Assembly (NCBI RefSeq): GCF_030272615.1
Contig: NC_081410.1
Span: 502,780,442 to 502,844,441, forward strand
DNA length: 64,000 nt
Direction of reading: 5' to 3'
From: Cryptomeria japonica
Lineage: Eukaryota; Streptophyta; Pinopsida; Cupressales; Cupressaceae
Shown here one piece after another: positions 23,274 to 33,612 of this stretch. The stretch's first letter is position 1. Each line of letters opens with the position of its first letter. The translations under genes were made by a program, and so were the position numbers. The notes below the pieces were generated by a model. That model was given only the letters and a program-made list of their open reading frames with translations, was not told the DNA's origin and did not search any database.

Positions 23274-24726
23274 TTATGGCATGATGAAAGAATAAGTATG
23301 TGGTAGATTACTGAGAGGGGGGGTGAATCAATGAACTGAAAAACTAATACAAACTTCCAAATCTCAAACTCAAACTCACAAAGTAAATTTATCAATAGAA
23401 TATCACTGTCAAGATCAATACTCATAAGAATACTTAGCATCAACCGGTTAACTGTTAAAGCAACTTAACAATAAAAAAAATTCAACTTGTAAACTTCCAA
23501 ATGCTTAATCATATATCAACACACTTCAACTCTCAATGCTTCCAGTTATCATGCCTTATCATAATTTAATCAAATCAACAAATAAGATCATAACCACAAA
23601 AACATTCACCACATGACACAAATATTTATACATGGAAAACCCAAATAGGTAAAAACCACGGTGAGATGAGACTCACAAGATAGCTATCTGAACTCTTCTA
23701 AAGTTTTCCCTATTAGGAGCCAAGCCTGTTAAACCTTTTACAATAGGTCCTGTTAAGAATTGATCTTGTTAGGAATCACCCAATTAAGGGATTTACAAAA
23801 TGCCTTGATTAAAAGTAAATACCCTGCTCGGAGTAACCTCGGTAGAGGATTTGAGAATCCAAGCTAATGGACCACCTTGTTAGAGGATTCAGGAAGTAAC
23901 CAAGCTTGTTAGAGCTTACCCGGTTAGGGGATTTCAATTTTTTTGTAATTGTTAGAAAACAAAAGGTTTTTCTTGATCTGTCTAAATAGCACTACATTTT
24001 CTTGATCAGATCCTTTTAAGCTTCAATCTGCCTTTACTCAAACTGCAGATCTATTCTCTGGTTAGGCAACCACACACTCAACTGATTTCAAGCAACACTT
24101 TGCCAACACTAAACAAAACAACTTCATCGACCTTAAATACAAATCAATTAGGTCGGTAACATAACAAAAACCTAATTCTCTCATAGAGATTACAAATAAA
24201 TCAGTTCAAATGTGACCGTTGGATTTACATAGCAATCTATACACATTCTTCAAGAAAATTCCAACCTCTCCATGATCACCACTTCATCGGACTTGTAACT
24301 CATCACAGGCTTTGAATTAGATGCAATCCACTTTGCTCATTCCATAGAAAATCAAACAAATGCACCAAAACAATCTAAACTTGTCTTCTTACAATGATCA
24401 CACGTGTCTCCATCATTACCACTCAACAGATAATAAACCAACATAACCATTTCAGCAAACTTAATCGGTTAGGGTTTAATAAAAACAACTGGTAGGGTTT
24501 ACCAATTACATAACATAGAAAGGGTTTAACCTTATATACTAGTTACCAGTTCAACTCACAAACTTACATACTGGTTTACAACATCTTCCTCAAAGTGCTT
24601 CCTACCGGTTAATGGACAATATCAATAACAACAATATCAGCAATATCATAAATTCCATTACTGATTCAATTGACATCAATGACAACATAACATATCATTA
24701 ATGTAATCTTCATGCAAATTCCAACA
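23274..24726 (-). repeat. Copia-A 5' LTR
   Basis: Minus strand starts TGTTGGAATTTGCATG at 24726 and ends CATCATGCCATAA at 23274, with the terminal CATCA changed to CATAA. It would hold the element promoter: a TATTTAAGG-like box lies in the position of the Copia-B TATAAGG. Followed on the plus map by the right duplication ACTTC (24727-24731). Confidence 0.9.
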
Positions 24727-25176
24727 ACTTCTGCACTTCTACCCCTCTACTTCTTCATTTTCTACCCCTTTTGGTGCTTGCGCTAAAATTGTGGCACTCA
24801 CGCTACGCCATAGTCAGACGTGCTAAAGCCAATCCCTCCCCCCAAGCGTAGGCCCTACCCTTGACCAATGTAGGCGCTCGTTCCCCACGCATATGCCCTC
24901 CTTGAACCCCCTTAGATTCCCCAAACTCCACAAGCATTGGCTCCATTCACCATCACTTGCGCTAACCTAGGGGCACGTGCACTGAAACAGCGATCAATGC
25001 ATCCACCCCACTAAACTTTTAGTCTAATTTTAGCTCTCAAATTCTTCCCTAAGCTACCAAATCACAAGGTGGGCCTAGGGTACATACTGATGGACCATAG
25101 TGGGTTGGTCTCTCATACCAGCGGACTCTCGCTGCATGATGCTAGTGTGTAGGAATGTGATCCATCTCTTCTTCTA

Positions 25177-25186
25177 CTTTATAGGC
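25177..25186 (-). promoter_or_regulatory. TATA-like box of the antisense PMD gene (Gypsy-1)
   Basis: The minus strand reads GCCTATAAAG. It stands upstream of the antisense PMD frame, separated from it by roughly 600 bases once Copia-A is removed. Gypsy-2 has CCTATATAAGAAC on its minus strand at the equivalent place (32582-32592). Promoter function is inferred. Confidence 0.45.
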
Positions 25187-25451
25187 TCTGATCTTCTCCA
25201 ATAGCTATGTGTGGCAATCACCCTTCATTGGGCCCTATGTGGCTTATATGCACCCCCCCATGGGCCTGCTCCTTTGTCTCTACCCTTCTTCTATCACGCA
25301 TCCATTTATTATTCTATCTTTCTTTCTTATTTTCGAGAATTTTCCAAAAAAAATTCAAAAAATTCTCGAGGAGGCATACACCACCTGCGCTTTACGCTGG
25401 GGCATTCTCCTTCTTCCATCTTTTACCCACCACCAATTTTTGTCGCTATGT

Positions 25452-25466
25452 AAAAGAGGGGCAAAA
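25452..25466 (+). promoter_or_regulatory. Polypurine tract of Gypsy-1
   Basis: AAAAGAGGGGCAAAA directly precedes an LTR start (TGTAGACAC). The same AAGAGGGGCAAAA followed by TGTATACAC occurs at 32961-32981 in Gypsy-2. Confidence 0.85.
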
Positions 25467-26700
25467 TGTAGACACTTAAATTAATTATTCTAATTAATTT
25501 AACCCTTTTGCATAATTAATTTATTTAATTGTGTTAGCCTTTATTCTTCTCAATATTAATTGAATTTAATCTAATGAATATTGTCACTATAGTCTATATA
25601 ATTGATTTATTTAATAAATCAATTTTCCCTTCTTCCTCTAAAGTACTCAAAAATTAATTCTTCTCAATCCCCCCTTTAATTAATTAATTAATCTAGGTGA
25701 TTCCTACAAATCACCTTGTCCTAATCCATCATTAATCTAATTAATTCTTCTAGAAACTCTTTTAATCCTACTTAGTATTATTCTCCAATTTTTAATTACT
25801 CCCACTCATTCTCTCTCCTTGTCAAATCCTCCTACAAATCCCACTTTCTCATAATCCTCACCTAATTCTTCTAAATAGTCTCCCTAATCCCTCATTAGTA
25901 CCTAATCTCCATGATTAGACACAAAAGTCAACCATAGCTATTTATGGCTAAATCTTCTTGTCCCCCTCCTCAACTTCCACCTTAAATGCTCCCTTTTTGG
26001 GTGAATGCGAGATTTTTAAAATCTCACATTCTCCCATGCTTCTCATCTTCCTAAGGAATTTTAAAAATTCTTTTTCCCTTTTCCAATCCCCATGCACACA
26101 ATATCTTGAGATTTTTTAATTCCATGTGCATCCCCCAAGGAATTTTTAATTCCTTTTATCCTTCCTAGGTGCATTGGGAACTCTTCCCCATGTACCTTGA
26201 GGAGGGTGGAGACAAGAAATGCCTTTATGGAAAATCTCTTGGTCTCCTTCCCCCTTGTCATGTCATTGTCCATTGATCCATGTGATCTCTTCCTCTCAAT
26301 CTTAGCCCTCCATTGTGTTCAATCTTGACCGTCCATTTTCCTCCATCCAAGTCTATAAATTGGGGTCTCCATCCCCTCATTTGACATCTCTAGTTCAAGT
26401 AAGTTTACGCTGCCACTTTGGAGTTCAAGAATCCATCCAAGAGCCTACACTATAGTCAAAGCCCTCATATATCCATACTTAGCCATTTGCATCCCACTTG
26501 AGCATCCATCATCCATTCATTCAATCAATCCCGTAATCCATTTGTTGTTCACATTGGAGAGCCATCCACATCAACTCATTGAGCTAATCAAATCAGGTTG
26601 GAGAAGGGGCACTACTTCAACCTCATCAAAAGCTCAATCTAAGCAACAAGTGAAGATTGTGAAGGTATAATTGTATTTGATCTTGTTTTTAATATGTTTG
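25467..26700 (+). repeat. Gypsy LTR (3' LTR of Gypsy-1; joined to Gypsy-2)
   Basis: Starts TGTAGACACTTAAATTAATT right after the polypurine tract. It holds AT-rich DNA, a pyrimidine-rich stretch and a TATA box (TATAAAT, 26354-26360), and a probable transcribed R/U5 part rich in CATCCATC. The 3' limit is uncertain because the next recognisable sequence is an integrase fragment starting within about 35 bases of 26700, without a primer binding site or gag. It therefore looks like an LTR joined to a truncated neighbour. Confidence 0.65.
26354..26360 (+). promoter_or_regulatory. TATA box in the gypsy LTR
   Basis: GTCTATAAATTGGGG, about 890 bases into the LTR, in pyrimidine-rich surroundings typical of a U3/R boundary. 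Promoter role inferred. Confidence 0.55.
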
Positions 26701-26734
26701 CATGTTTAATGGATAGAATTAACCATTGTATCTT

Positions 26735-27550
26735 CTCACATTAGTTTTCCCTTGGTTCATTGACTATTTCACTAAATGGATTGAAGCAATGCCTTTGACA
26801 ACAGTGATAGGAAAGAAAATATCATCATTCATCTTGAACTATATAATTTGTCGCTATGGTGTCCCTATGACCATCATAACTAATAATGGGAGGCCATTTA
26901 AGAATCAAGACGTGAAGGAACTATGAGAGCGATTTCATATCCAACATAGGTTTTCAACACCATATTACCCACAGGGGAATGGTCAAGCCGAGGCATCAAA
27001 CAAAACAATCCTAAAGATTCTGGAGAAAATAGTCAATGAAGCTAGTAGAGATTGGCATCTTCAGCTAAATCCTGCTCTATGGGCATACCAAACTAGCATT
27101 CGTACACCAAAGGGGGAAACTCCATATTTCCTTGTGTATGGATCAGAATCAATATTACTAGTAGAAGTAGAGATAACTTCTCTACAGGTGTCCTTGAAAG
27201 GTCTTATCCCAGAGGAAGAACAACGAATCTCTAAGCTTCAAGAACTTGCACTGATTCAGGAATGTCGCCAAAATGCTTCAGATCACTTAAAAGCATACCA
27301 ACAAAGGATGGTGAGAAGCTACAATCACAGAGTTAAGCCACAAATTTTTCAGATTGGAGATCTAGTCCTAAGAGAAAATCCACGCAACCAGCAAGATCGA
27401 GAAAAGAAAGGAAAATTTGAGCCAAACTGGTTGGGTCCCTTTGTCATGGTAGCAGCATATGGTTCGAGAGAATATAGATTATCTACACTAGAAGGTGATT
27501 GGTTCGATGAGCCTATCAATACTATGCATCTAAATAAATTCTATGCTTAA
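26735..27550 (+). pseudogene. Gypsy-2 integrase, N-terminally truncated
   Basis: Starts at FPWFIDYFTKWIEAMPLTTV and continues IICRYGVPMTIITNNGRPFK. The second catalytic Asp (ITDNG in Gypsy-1) is Asn here (AAT at 26882-26884). After a stop at 26924 (TGA) the reading goes on through YYPQGNGQAEASNKTI (catalytic Glu) and LWAYQTSIRTPKGETPYFLV. The C-terminal domain, 27134-27550, is open: FQIGDLVLRENPRNQQDREK, KFEPNWLGPFVMVAAYGSRE, DEPINTMHLNKFYA. The zinc-binding domain and first Asp are missing, so it is a remnant. Confidence 0.85.
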
Positions 27551-27765
27551 AAGTATCAGCAAAAGATACCAAAAAAAAATAGTGAAAAAGCAGAAAAAGT
27601 CTAAAAATAAGAAAAGCGACAAAATCCCTAAAAAGCAGAAAGAGAAAAATACAAAAATAGTGTAAAACATCGAAAACAGTCAAATAATAAAAAAATCAAA
27701 TTCATGGAAAAATGCAATAAATTTAGATGGTGAAAACCTAGTAAACAGATGCTATCTGAAAGTGG
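27551..27765 (+). other. A-rich tract and conserved post-integrase hairpin (Gypsy-2)
   Basis: After integrase the DNA is strongly A-rich (27560-27720), followed by GGTGAAAACCT (27729-27739) and a stem-loop CAGAT-GCT-ATCTG (27746-27758). Same order as at 9091-9240 in Gypsy-1, with a different stem sequence. Confidence 0.5.
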
Positions 27766-29689
27766 GTTCTTCCATCTATGAGATCTCTTTGCTCATCTAT
27801 CCATCCTCTCGCATCTATCCATCCTAGTATATACATTTCATCTATCGCATCCATTGCTTTGAACCATTAGCAGGAAATTTGTATTATCAATAGTTATCAA
27901 TCTTTGACATACTTAGCGTAGTCACTATCTTGGATTTTATCGAAATCAATCATATATGCATCGCATCCCACCATGGTTTGGATTATCCTCTTTATATTCA
28001 TCATAAAGCTTGCTTATGTTGGGGGAAAAATCCTAAAACCTTTGCATCTTTCCAAGCTTCGAAAAATCCAAAAACATTCAAAAACTTAGACAAAAATCAA
28101 AAACCCCTAGGGTTTTAAAACAGACGAGGAGCAACAAGGCAACAAAGATCAAGACATTTGTAACAACTGAATTTTGAAACTCAGAATACAAAGATTTCAA
28201 CCAGAAAGTAATGAAGGATTATCAATGATCATTCATCAAGATGATTATATTAGTTAATGACTATGAGAACATATGCGACATACATGATTCAATGTTTACA
28301 TCTTGATTTTTGATAATCATGTACCCTATGCAACTAAATGGTGTCCATGACTAGAGGAGATATGATGGGGCATGATTATTTTCTTTGTTTGTTGTCTCTG
28401 GTTTATCTCTTAGTAATGTATGTACTCATCTAAGGATATGATCGGCAAAAATATCATGGAGGATGTACCAAGTCATGCATGAAAGGGGATAATCCTTGTC
28501 TGTTCTACAAGAAGTACTCAAGTCAACTTGGTTCATCATTTCAAGTAGCTTGTATTAACTTTCTATATCAAAATTCATTTAAGAAGTACTTAGGTCAAAT
28601 TGAATCATTATGTCAAGTTGCTTGTATTTTCTTACAACAATTTAAAATCTCAATGATGAAATCAAGTAGTGTTACAAGAAAACATGTGAGGAATGGAAAT
28701 ATCATTTAAGTTAGATAATTTTAGATTAGTGTCATTCGCATTTGTATTATAAACATTCATTGTCAGTTGCATTATAAGCATTTCATCCCATTTCATTCAA
28801 GATCAATGATCAAAATAAAGATTGAGTATATTTGGACAAACAAAAACAATTTTCACTAATCATATTAAGTTGCATTAGGTTGCATTCAATTAGGTTCATT
28901 TCATCTTTCAATCATTAGGTTTGCATTATCATCATATTGTTCATCATTCATCATTAATTAGTTGCATTCATTTTAATTGCATTAGGATTGCATTAGTTTT
29001 AATAGAGTGCAATTTGCATTAGGTTCATCTATCATTATCATTTTCGCATCTAATTCATTTACAATCATTTATCCATTAGGTTCATTTAATTGCATTTTTG
29101 CATTTAGACTCATTAACCATATTATTACATCATTTTTATCTCATCATCTAATCATCATACGCATTTACATTATCATCTATATAAATATCATCCAAATCAT
29201 CAAATCAAAAACAAATGCATCTCATTAGTATCATTTCATCATCATATGCATTTACATCATGGAATAGAAATAAATATCCATTGCATAAGTCATTATTATA
29301 AACATTTTCATATAGATCATTGCATTTAATCATTTAAGTTAAGCATCATAGAATCATTTTCATATGCATATAGATCATGTAAATCATAGAAATATCATCA
29401 TTATCATAAAGCTCACATAATCATAGGTAACATCATTTAATAAAGATCATCATCATATCATAGAGGCATATAGATCGTTATAACATCATAAAATATAAAG
29501 GAAAGAAAAGATCATCATAGTATCATCCATGTAATCAATGCATATAGGTCAACATAATCATACTAGCATGAATAATAAATCATGAATCAAAGCATCATAT
29601 AATGTCCATGTTTTCATATCATCATGAACATAAAAAAGTCCAAGTATACAATGTCCCATGATACAAATCAAGTCTCAAAAGATATAAAT
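27766..29689 (+). other. Gypsy-2 3' region, no gene seen
   Basis: AT-rich DNA. 28730-29640 is low-complexity, dominated by TTGCATTA, TTCATT and ATCATCAT units. Open frames at 28479-28709 and 29007-29228 show no known domain. Confidence 0.55.
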
Positions 29690-31775
29690 CAAGGGTGTCC
29701 AATGCCACTGCCGCCTAAATCTATCTATCTCTGTGGAGGTGGACGAGAAGACCCACCAGATGGTCCTGCTCCTAGATCCCTGTCTCTATCCCTCTGATGA
29801 GGTCCCATAACCCCACCACTGCTAGTATCCATCCTGCCTAGTAACTGGGCAGTCACATAACTACCTGCTCTCTAGCTCTCTAAGACCAGATCCTCATATA
29901 ATCTATACCAATGTGTAGTATCCTTCCCATCTTGGAATAATGCTCTCATAGTATTAGTTGAGAGTGCGCCAGAACCAACCTCATGTATATGATCAAGTAA
30001 ACCCTGTGCATCTTGGTATCTCCTCAATGCTATATCTCTCTCAAGGGTGAGATCTTGTACCTGTGCTCTCAGCTGATCAATCCATGCTTTGAGATCATCC
30101 ATAGTCTCATGTTGAGCTGCATCCTGCATAGCCTCATCATCACCCACCTCTCCTATCTCTCCACCAGCTAGAGTCTAACCCTATGTGGATCTTAGAATTC
30201 GCCAATGAATTAGTGGTGCATGGTCCTCTGAATCCTCCTCCTCCTCATCCTAGCCTCCCTATGCTACTATGACCCCAGGATCTAGACAGATCTGACCAAA
30301 ATCGATCCCACTCCCTCAACCTCTATCCAATCCACCTCCTCTACCCAAACTAGGAGAGGGTAGTCCCCTTGCTGATCCAATCCTGCCACTATCCCTCCCT
30401 ATACCTATCCCACCAAATCGCATTGCATCTCTACCTGCCATAGGAAGTGGTCCCCTTATCCTACCAATCTGACCAATCTATCCAAAAGATCCTCCATGGA
30501 CTTTGGCCCTGCCTCCTCTCCATCCTCGCCTCCCTCCGCAACCATCACCACCCTCATCCCCATCATCTCCTCCCACCTCCTTTGCAGCTTTGATCTCTCG
30601 CCTTCATCTCCATCTGATCATAATGGAATCATCAGAATCTGACTCCTCACCTCCTAAGCTAGGAGGAGGCTCCGCAGAATTAGTAATAACAAGGAATGGA
30701 TGAGTAAGAAGATACCGAGCATAATCAGCTATGATACCCACATCTAAAATATGAGGTCTCAAATCATAAGCCAAATGAGGAACAACCAGAAAAAATTGTG
30801 TATGCTACATTAAAAGACAAGGAAGGACCCCAATCTTGTCTTTCCTTATATGCTCACACATACATGGCCACACCAGAAGGCATATGCTAATGTAGCCGAA
30901 CTGTCTCAAAATCTAACCAAATAAGTGTCTCTCAATGATGAAAGGAGTACGGTTGATCAAATATCTTCTCTGCAAGATCAATGATAACACATGAGTATCC
31001 TCTAACCAAGGCTCACAATGAATGTATGACCGCCAAATAACAGAATCCATAGAATCAAGAACCCATCTCCAATACTCTAGCTTGCCTAGCTTAGGCTGAG
31101 TAATGATACCTTTGTACAAGTAAAACAAAGGTTGACCGTCTCCTCAAACTCTATCATGCACTGGCTATGTGATAACAATATGCTCCCAACACCAGATCTA
31201 TAGGAGTGTGCACCCAATAGACAAGCTAGCCCCGCCATCATACACAACCTGATGCAAATCATCATAAATATGTGTGAGAATGCAAATACCCCAAGCATAT
31301 CAAGTACGGTTCTCCATCATACTCTGAAGAATGTTACCCCATATGACAACAAACCCTCATGATCTCCTATCTGGGTAGATGAATCCACCAGTCAAACCTA
31401 TGAGTATAACTGGGAGAGTCTCATAATGCATAATCATATCCTCCCATCTGATCTCCCCACCATCAATGCTCTCATCTCCAAAAACTACCCTGCAAGCCTC
31501 AGTGCCTCCTAAATATTGGTATTCATACTAGACAAGCTCACCAGTAACAGGGATATGTAAGATCCTATACGCATCCTCAAGTGTAACACTGATCTCACTA
31601 GTGGGTAGGTGAAACGTGTTATGCTCATTGTGCCATCTCTCAGCCAATGTTTTCAAAAGATCCCTATTATGTGCGATATCAACCATAAACAAGAGGTGAC
31701 AAAGACCACAAGCATCAATGTGTCTAACCTCAACTTGGCACAACTCTGGAACCAAGTGGCGCATCACCGGGAATT
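29690..31775 (-). pseudogene. Antisense plant-mobile-domain (PMD) gene of Gypsy-2
   Basis: On the minus strand from 31767: CGLCHLLFMVDIAHNRDLLK, TLAERWHNEHNTFHLP, SVTLEDAYRILHIPVTGELV. Then, through stops, AWGICILTHIYDDLHQVVYD, GCTLL.IWCWEHIVIT.P and WRSYIHCEPWLEDTHVLSLI, RTPFIIERHLFG. This is a nearly complete plant mobile domain (PF10536-type). A Ser/Pro/acidic and Arg/Gly-rich part follows (about 30700-30490). At 30147-29872 comes a coiled coil (DDLKAWIDQLRAQVQDLTLE) and a basic Gly/Pro tail to about 29690. Stops at about 31527, 31310 and 30910 break it. Same position and orientation as in Gypsy-1; an own TATA-like box lies upstream at 32582-32592. Silencing-related functions are known for cellular relatives; a role for the element is inferred. 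Confidence 0.75.
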
Positions 31776-31799
31776 TCTCCTGACACTGGAGAACATCAA

Positions 31800-32250
31800 G
31801 TTTCTCCTATTTAATCAAACAAGTTTTTCTATCAATCATCTATCCTATCAATCAAACATTTCAAGAAAATCTTATCTATCAAGAAAATCACACTATCAAT
31901 CAAATGATCAACATATCAAGCTCTTCATCAAAGACTAAATTGGTCTCTTCAAGCTCCTATCAAATTAATCAAACCATCAATCATGGTTAAACCAAACAGC
32001 TATCCTATCGATCAAAACATTTGTCAAGAAATCAAATTGCTTATCAATCAGCAATCTATCTATCAAATCAAATCAATCAAATCATCGACCATAGTTATCA
32101 ATCATCATCAATCATCTATAAATCTATCAAATTGGAGCATCAAACATCCAATCAAATCCATCAGAGTGAACTTAAACATTGCATCAATCAAAAAAGTTCA
32201 GTTTTCAACAAAAGTGTTGTGCATTTTAACATATGTGTGAGCCAAATATA
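31800..32250. repeat. Low-complexity ATCAA/TCAATC tract
   Basis: A stretch made largely of ATCAA, TCAATC and CTATCAA units, in the expected 5' leader of the antisense PMD gene. Plus-strand open frames here (rich in S, N, I, Q) are by-products of the repeat. Confidence 0.75.
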
Positions 32251-32959
32251 AAGCGCTAACCAAAATCACAAATGCATGACCAAAATATACACAGGCACAA
32301 TTCCAATCAAAATCCCTAACCAACATGACAGATGCATGAACACATAAGGTAAATGCATGAAACAAACAAAAGTGATAACAAAAAACACAAAGGTGCTAAC
32401 TTAAGAAATGAAAGCATGAAACAAAAGGAAGAAAATCGGAAAAAAATCAAGGAGATCCTAAATCATGCAAAAAACATGGAAATTTGTATGAAAATCAAGA
32501 ACAAAGCTCGGATAAACCACTCACCGCTAGGTCATACTCGACAGATCAATGATATCAATGAACGCACTCTAATCTGTTGTTCTTATATAGGATCACCATC
32601 TTGCCAGCTCAGCACTCCAAACAACTCCTCTTTTTTCTCCAAAAGCTAACAAATTGCAAATGAGGATAAAATGGGCCCATGGTTAATTTTAATATTACCT
32701 TTTTGATATTTTGAAGGGATAATTAATTTTTCAAAAATGGGCAATTTTATTTATTTTTCAAAAGTGAATTTAATTGAAGGGCCTATTTTTAATCAAATCT
32801 TTTCAATCAATTATCATGAGATTAATCGTTCAATCAATTTTTTTCATAATTTCACGATCAATCTCCCGAGGGGGCACACAATTAGGATTTTCATCATCAT
32901 CAAGGGCATCATCGAGACTTGATTTAATATTTGAAACAATGTTGCTTCAACATCATTTC
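32251..32959 (+). other. Gypsy-2 3' end region before the polypurine tract
   Basis: No plus-strand gene seen. Holds the minus-strand TATA-like box and the presumed start of the antisense transcript, then AT-rich DNA up to the polypurine tract. Confidence 0.5.
32582..32592 (-). promoter_or_regulatory. TATA-like box of the antisense PMD gene (Gypsy-2)
   Basis: The minus strand reads CCTATATAAGAAC, a good plant TATA context, about 810 bases upstream of the PMD frame. The Gypsy-1 copy has GCCTATAAAG at the matching place. Promoter function is inferred from position and recurrence. Confidence 0.5.
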
Positions 32960-32973
32960 AAAGAGGGGCAAAA
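32960..32973 (+). promoter_or_regulatory. Polypurine tract of Gypsy-2
   Basis: AAAGAGGGGCAAAA immediately before the LTR start TGTATACAC; same tract as 25452-25466. Confidence 0.85.
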
Positions 32974-33612
32974 TGTATACACATAAAATTGGCTATGAGC
33001 AATTATATTTATTTAAAGATTATTCTTCTATTAAATAATTAATTTGAAAAGATTAATTTATTTTAATTTATTTAATTCATTAGTATTTAATATTCTTCTA
33101 TTAATTAATTGAGTTGAAACATTTAATTCATTCATTCATTACCCCCTTTCTTCTAAGCCAAATAGTTAAATATTTAATATTTAATTATCATCCCTTATCA
33201 TATTTGTGCACTATTCACTATCCTATAGTTACATTATTAAATAATTTCATAATTATTTAATCAACACTTTCCAACCCACCCTTCATCTCCACCTTTACCA
33301 ACTCATCCATCATGTGGCCAATTTAAATCAATAAAATCAAATAAAAATAAATTATTTATAAGCCACTTATCTCCAACTCCCATATTCATGAATAAAATGT
33401 GTATGTGCACATAATCTTTGAAACCTCCCTATTTTTGCTCCAACACTCCTATATTCTTGGAGGAGGTTTTGTCCACCTAGCCCCATTCCATCTCCACTTG
33501 TCTCCCTATCCCTAAATATTCTCCAACCAATCCTAGATTCTCTCAGTCTTCCCCTCTGTCAAGGTGAGATGAGTGACACTTATCTTCTCTTTCCCCCTTT
33601 CTCTCAACTTCC
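32974..33612 (+). repeat. Gypsy-2 3' LTR, truncated by Copia-B
   Basis: Starts TGTATACACATAAAATTGG after the polypurine tract. AT-rich, with TTCTTCTATTAA repeats and then a pyrimidine-rich part. It is cut where the Copia-B LTR begins; the remainder should lie beyond 64000. Confidence 0.7.

Larger units (their letters stand above)
17321..24726 (-). mobile_element. Copia-A: complete but decayed SIRE-like Ty1/copia element, minus strand
   Basis: Two LTRs of about 1.42 and 1.45 kb enclose a minus-strand gag, protease, integrase, RT, RNase H order, which defines Ty1/copia. A primer binding site like the 3' end of initiator tRNA-Met adjoins the right (5') LTR and a polypurine tract adjoins the left (3') LTR. 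Flanking ACTTC duplications mark one insertion event into Gypsy-1. The RT and integrase wording ([33 protein letters not shown]) is typical of the SIRE/Maximus group. Stops and frameshifts, and Asn in place of the protease catalytic Asp, make it inactive. It is the same family as Copia-B. Confidence 0.9.
24732..25466 (+). other. Gypsy-1 3' region resumed: GC-richer leader of the antisense gene
   Basis: After Copia-A the Gypsy-1 sequence resumes. 24770-25000 is clearly richer in C, G and CpG (several GCGCTA, ACGC and GTGC units) than its surroundings. It lies between the minus-strand TATA-like box (25177-25186) and the antisense PMD frame, so it would be the 5' leader of that gene. Plus-strand open frames at 25207-25484 contain no recognised domain. 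Confidence 0.5.
2121..26700 (+). mobile_element. Gypsy-1: Tat-like Ty3/gypsy retrotransposon with antisense PMD gene
   Basis: The order gag, protease, RT, RNase H, integrase on the plus strand defines a Ty3/gypsy element. A second, archaeal-type RNase H before integrase, plus a long 3' region after it, points to the Tat (Ogre/Retand-like) group. The 3' region holds an antisense plant-mobile-domain gene, a polypurine tract (25452-25466) and an LTR starting TG at 25467. The element is interrupted by an LTR-like insertion (12012-16144) and by Copia-A (17321-24726). Stops and frameshifts in every domain make it non-autonomous. The 5' LTR was not identified and the end of the 3' LTR near 26700 is approximate. 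Confidence 0.8.
26735..33612 (+). mobile_element. Gypsy-2: 5'-truncated Tat-like element with antisense PMD gene
   Basis: Begins inside the integrase core and continues through integrase C-terminus, A-rich tract and hairpin, long 3' region, antisense PMD gene, polypurine tract and the start of a 3' LTR, the same order as Gypsy-1. The LTR is cut at 33612 by the 5' LTR of Copia-B. Its LTR start (TGTATACACATAAAATTGG) differs considerably from the LTR at 25467, so the two LTRs do not look like a recent pair. Gag, protease, RT and both RNase H domains are absent. Confidence 0.75.

Noticed and set aside
17321-24726. CRISPR-like or satellite interpretation of the long direct repeats
   Set aside because: The two 1.4 kb repeats are LTRs, with primer binding site, polypurine tract, target duplication and copia genes between them.
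25207-25484. Three overlapping plus-strand frames before the gypsy LTR
   Set aside because: Low-information sequence in three frames at once, running into the polypurine tract and LTR; no domain.
30503-30703. Plus-strand Pro-rich frame
   Set aside because: Complement of the Gly/Arg-rich linker of the Gypsy-2 PMD gene.
31800-32250. Coding frames in the ATCAA tract
   Set aside because: Composition is that of a short repeat and the frames have no recognisable domain.
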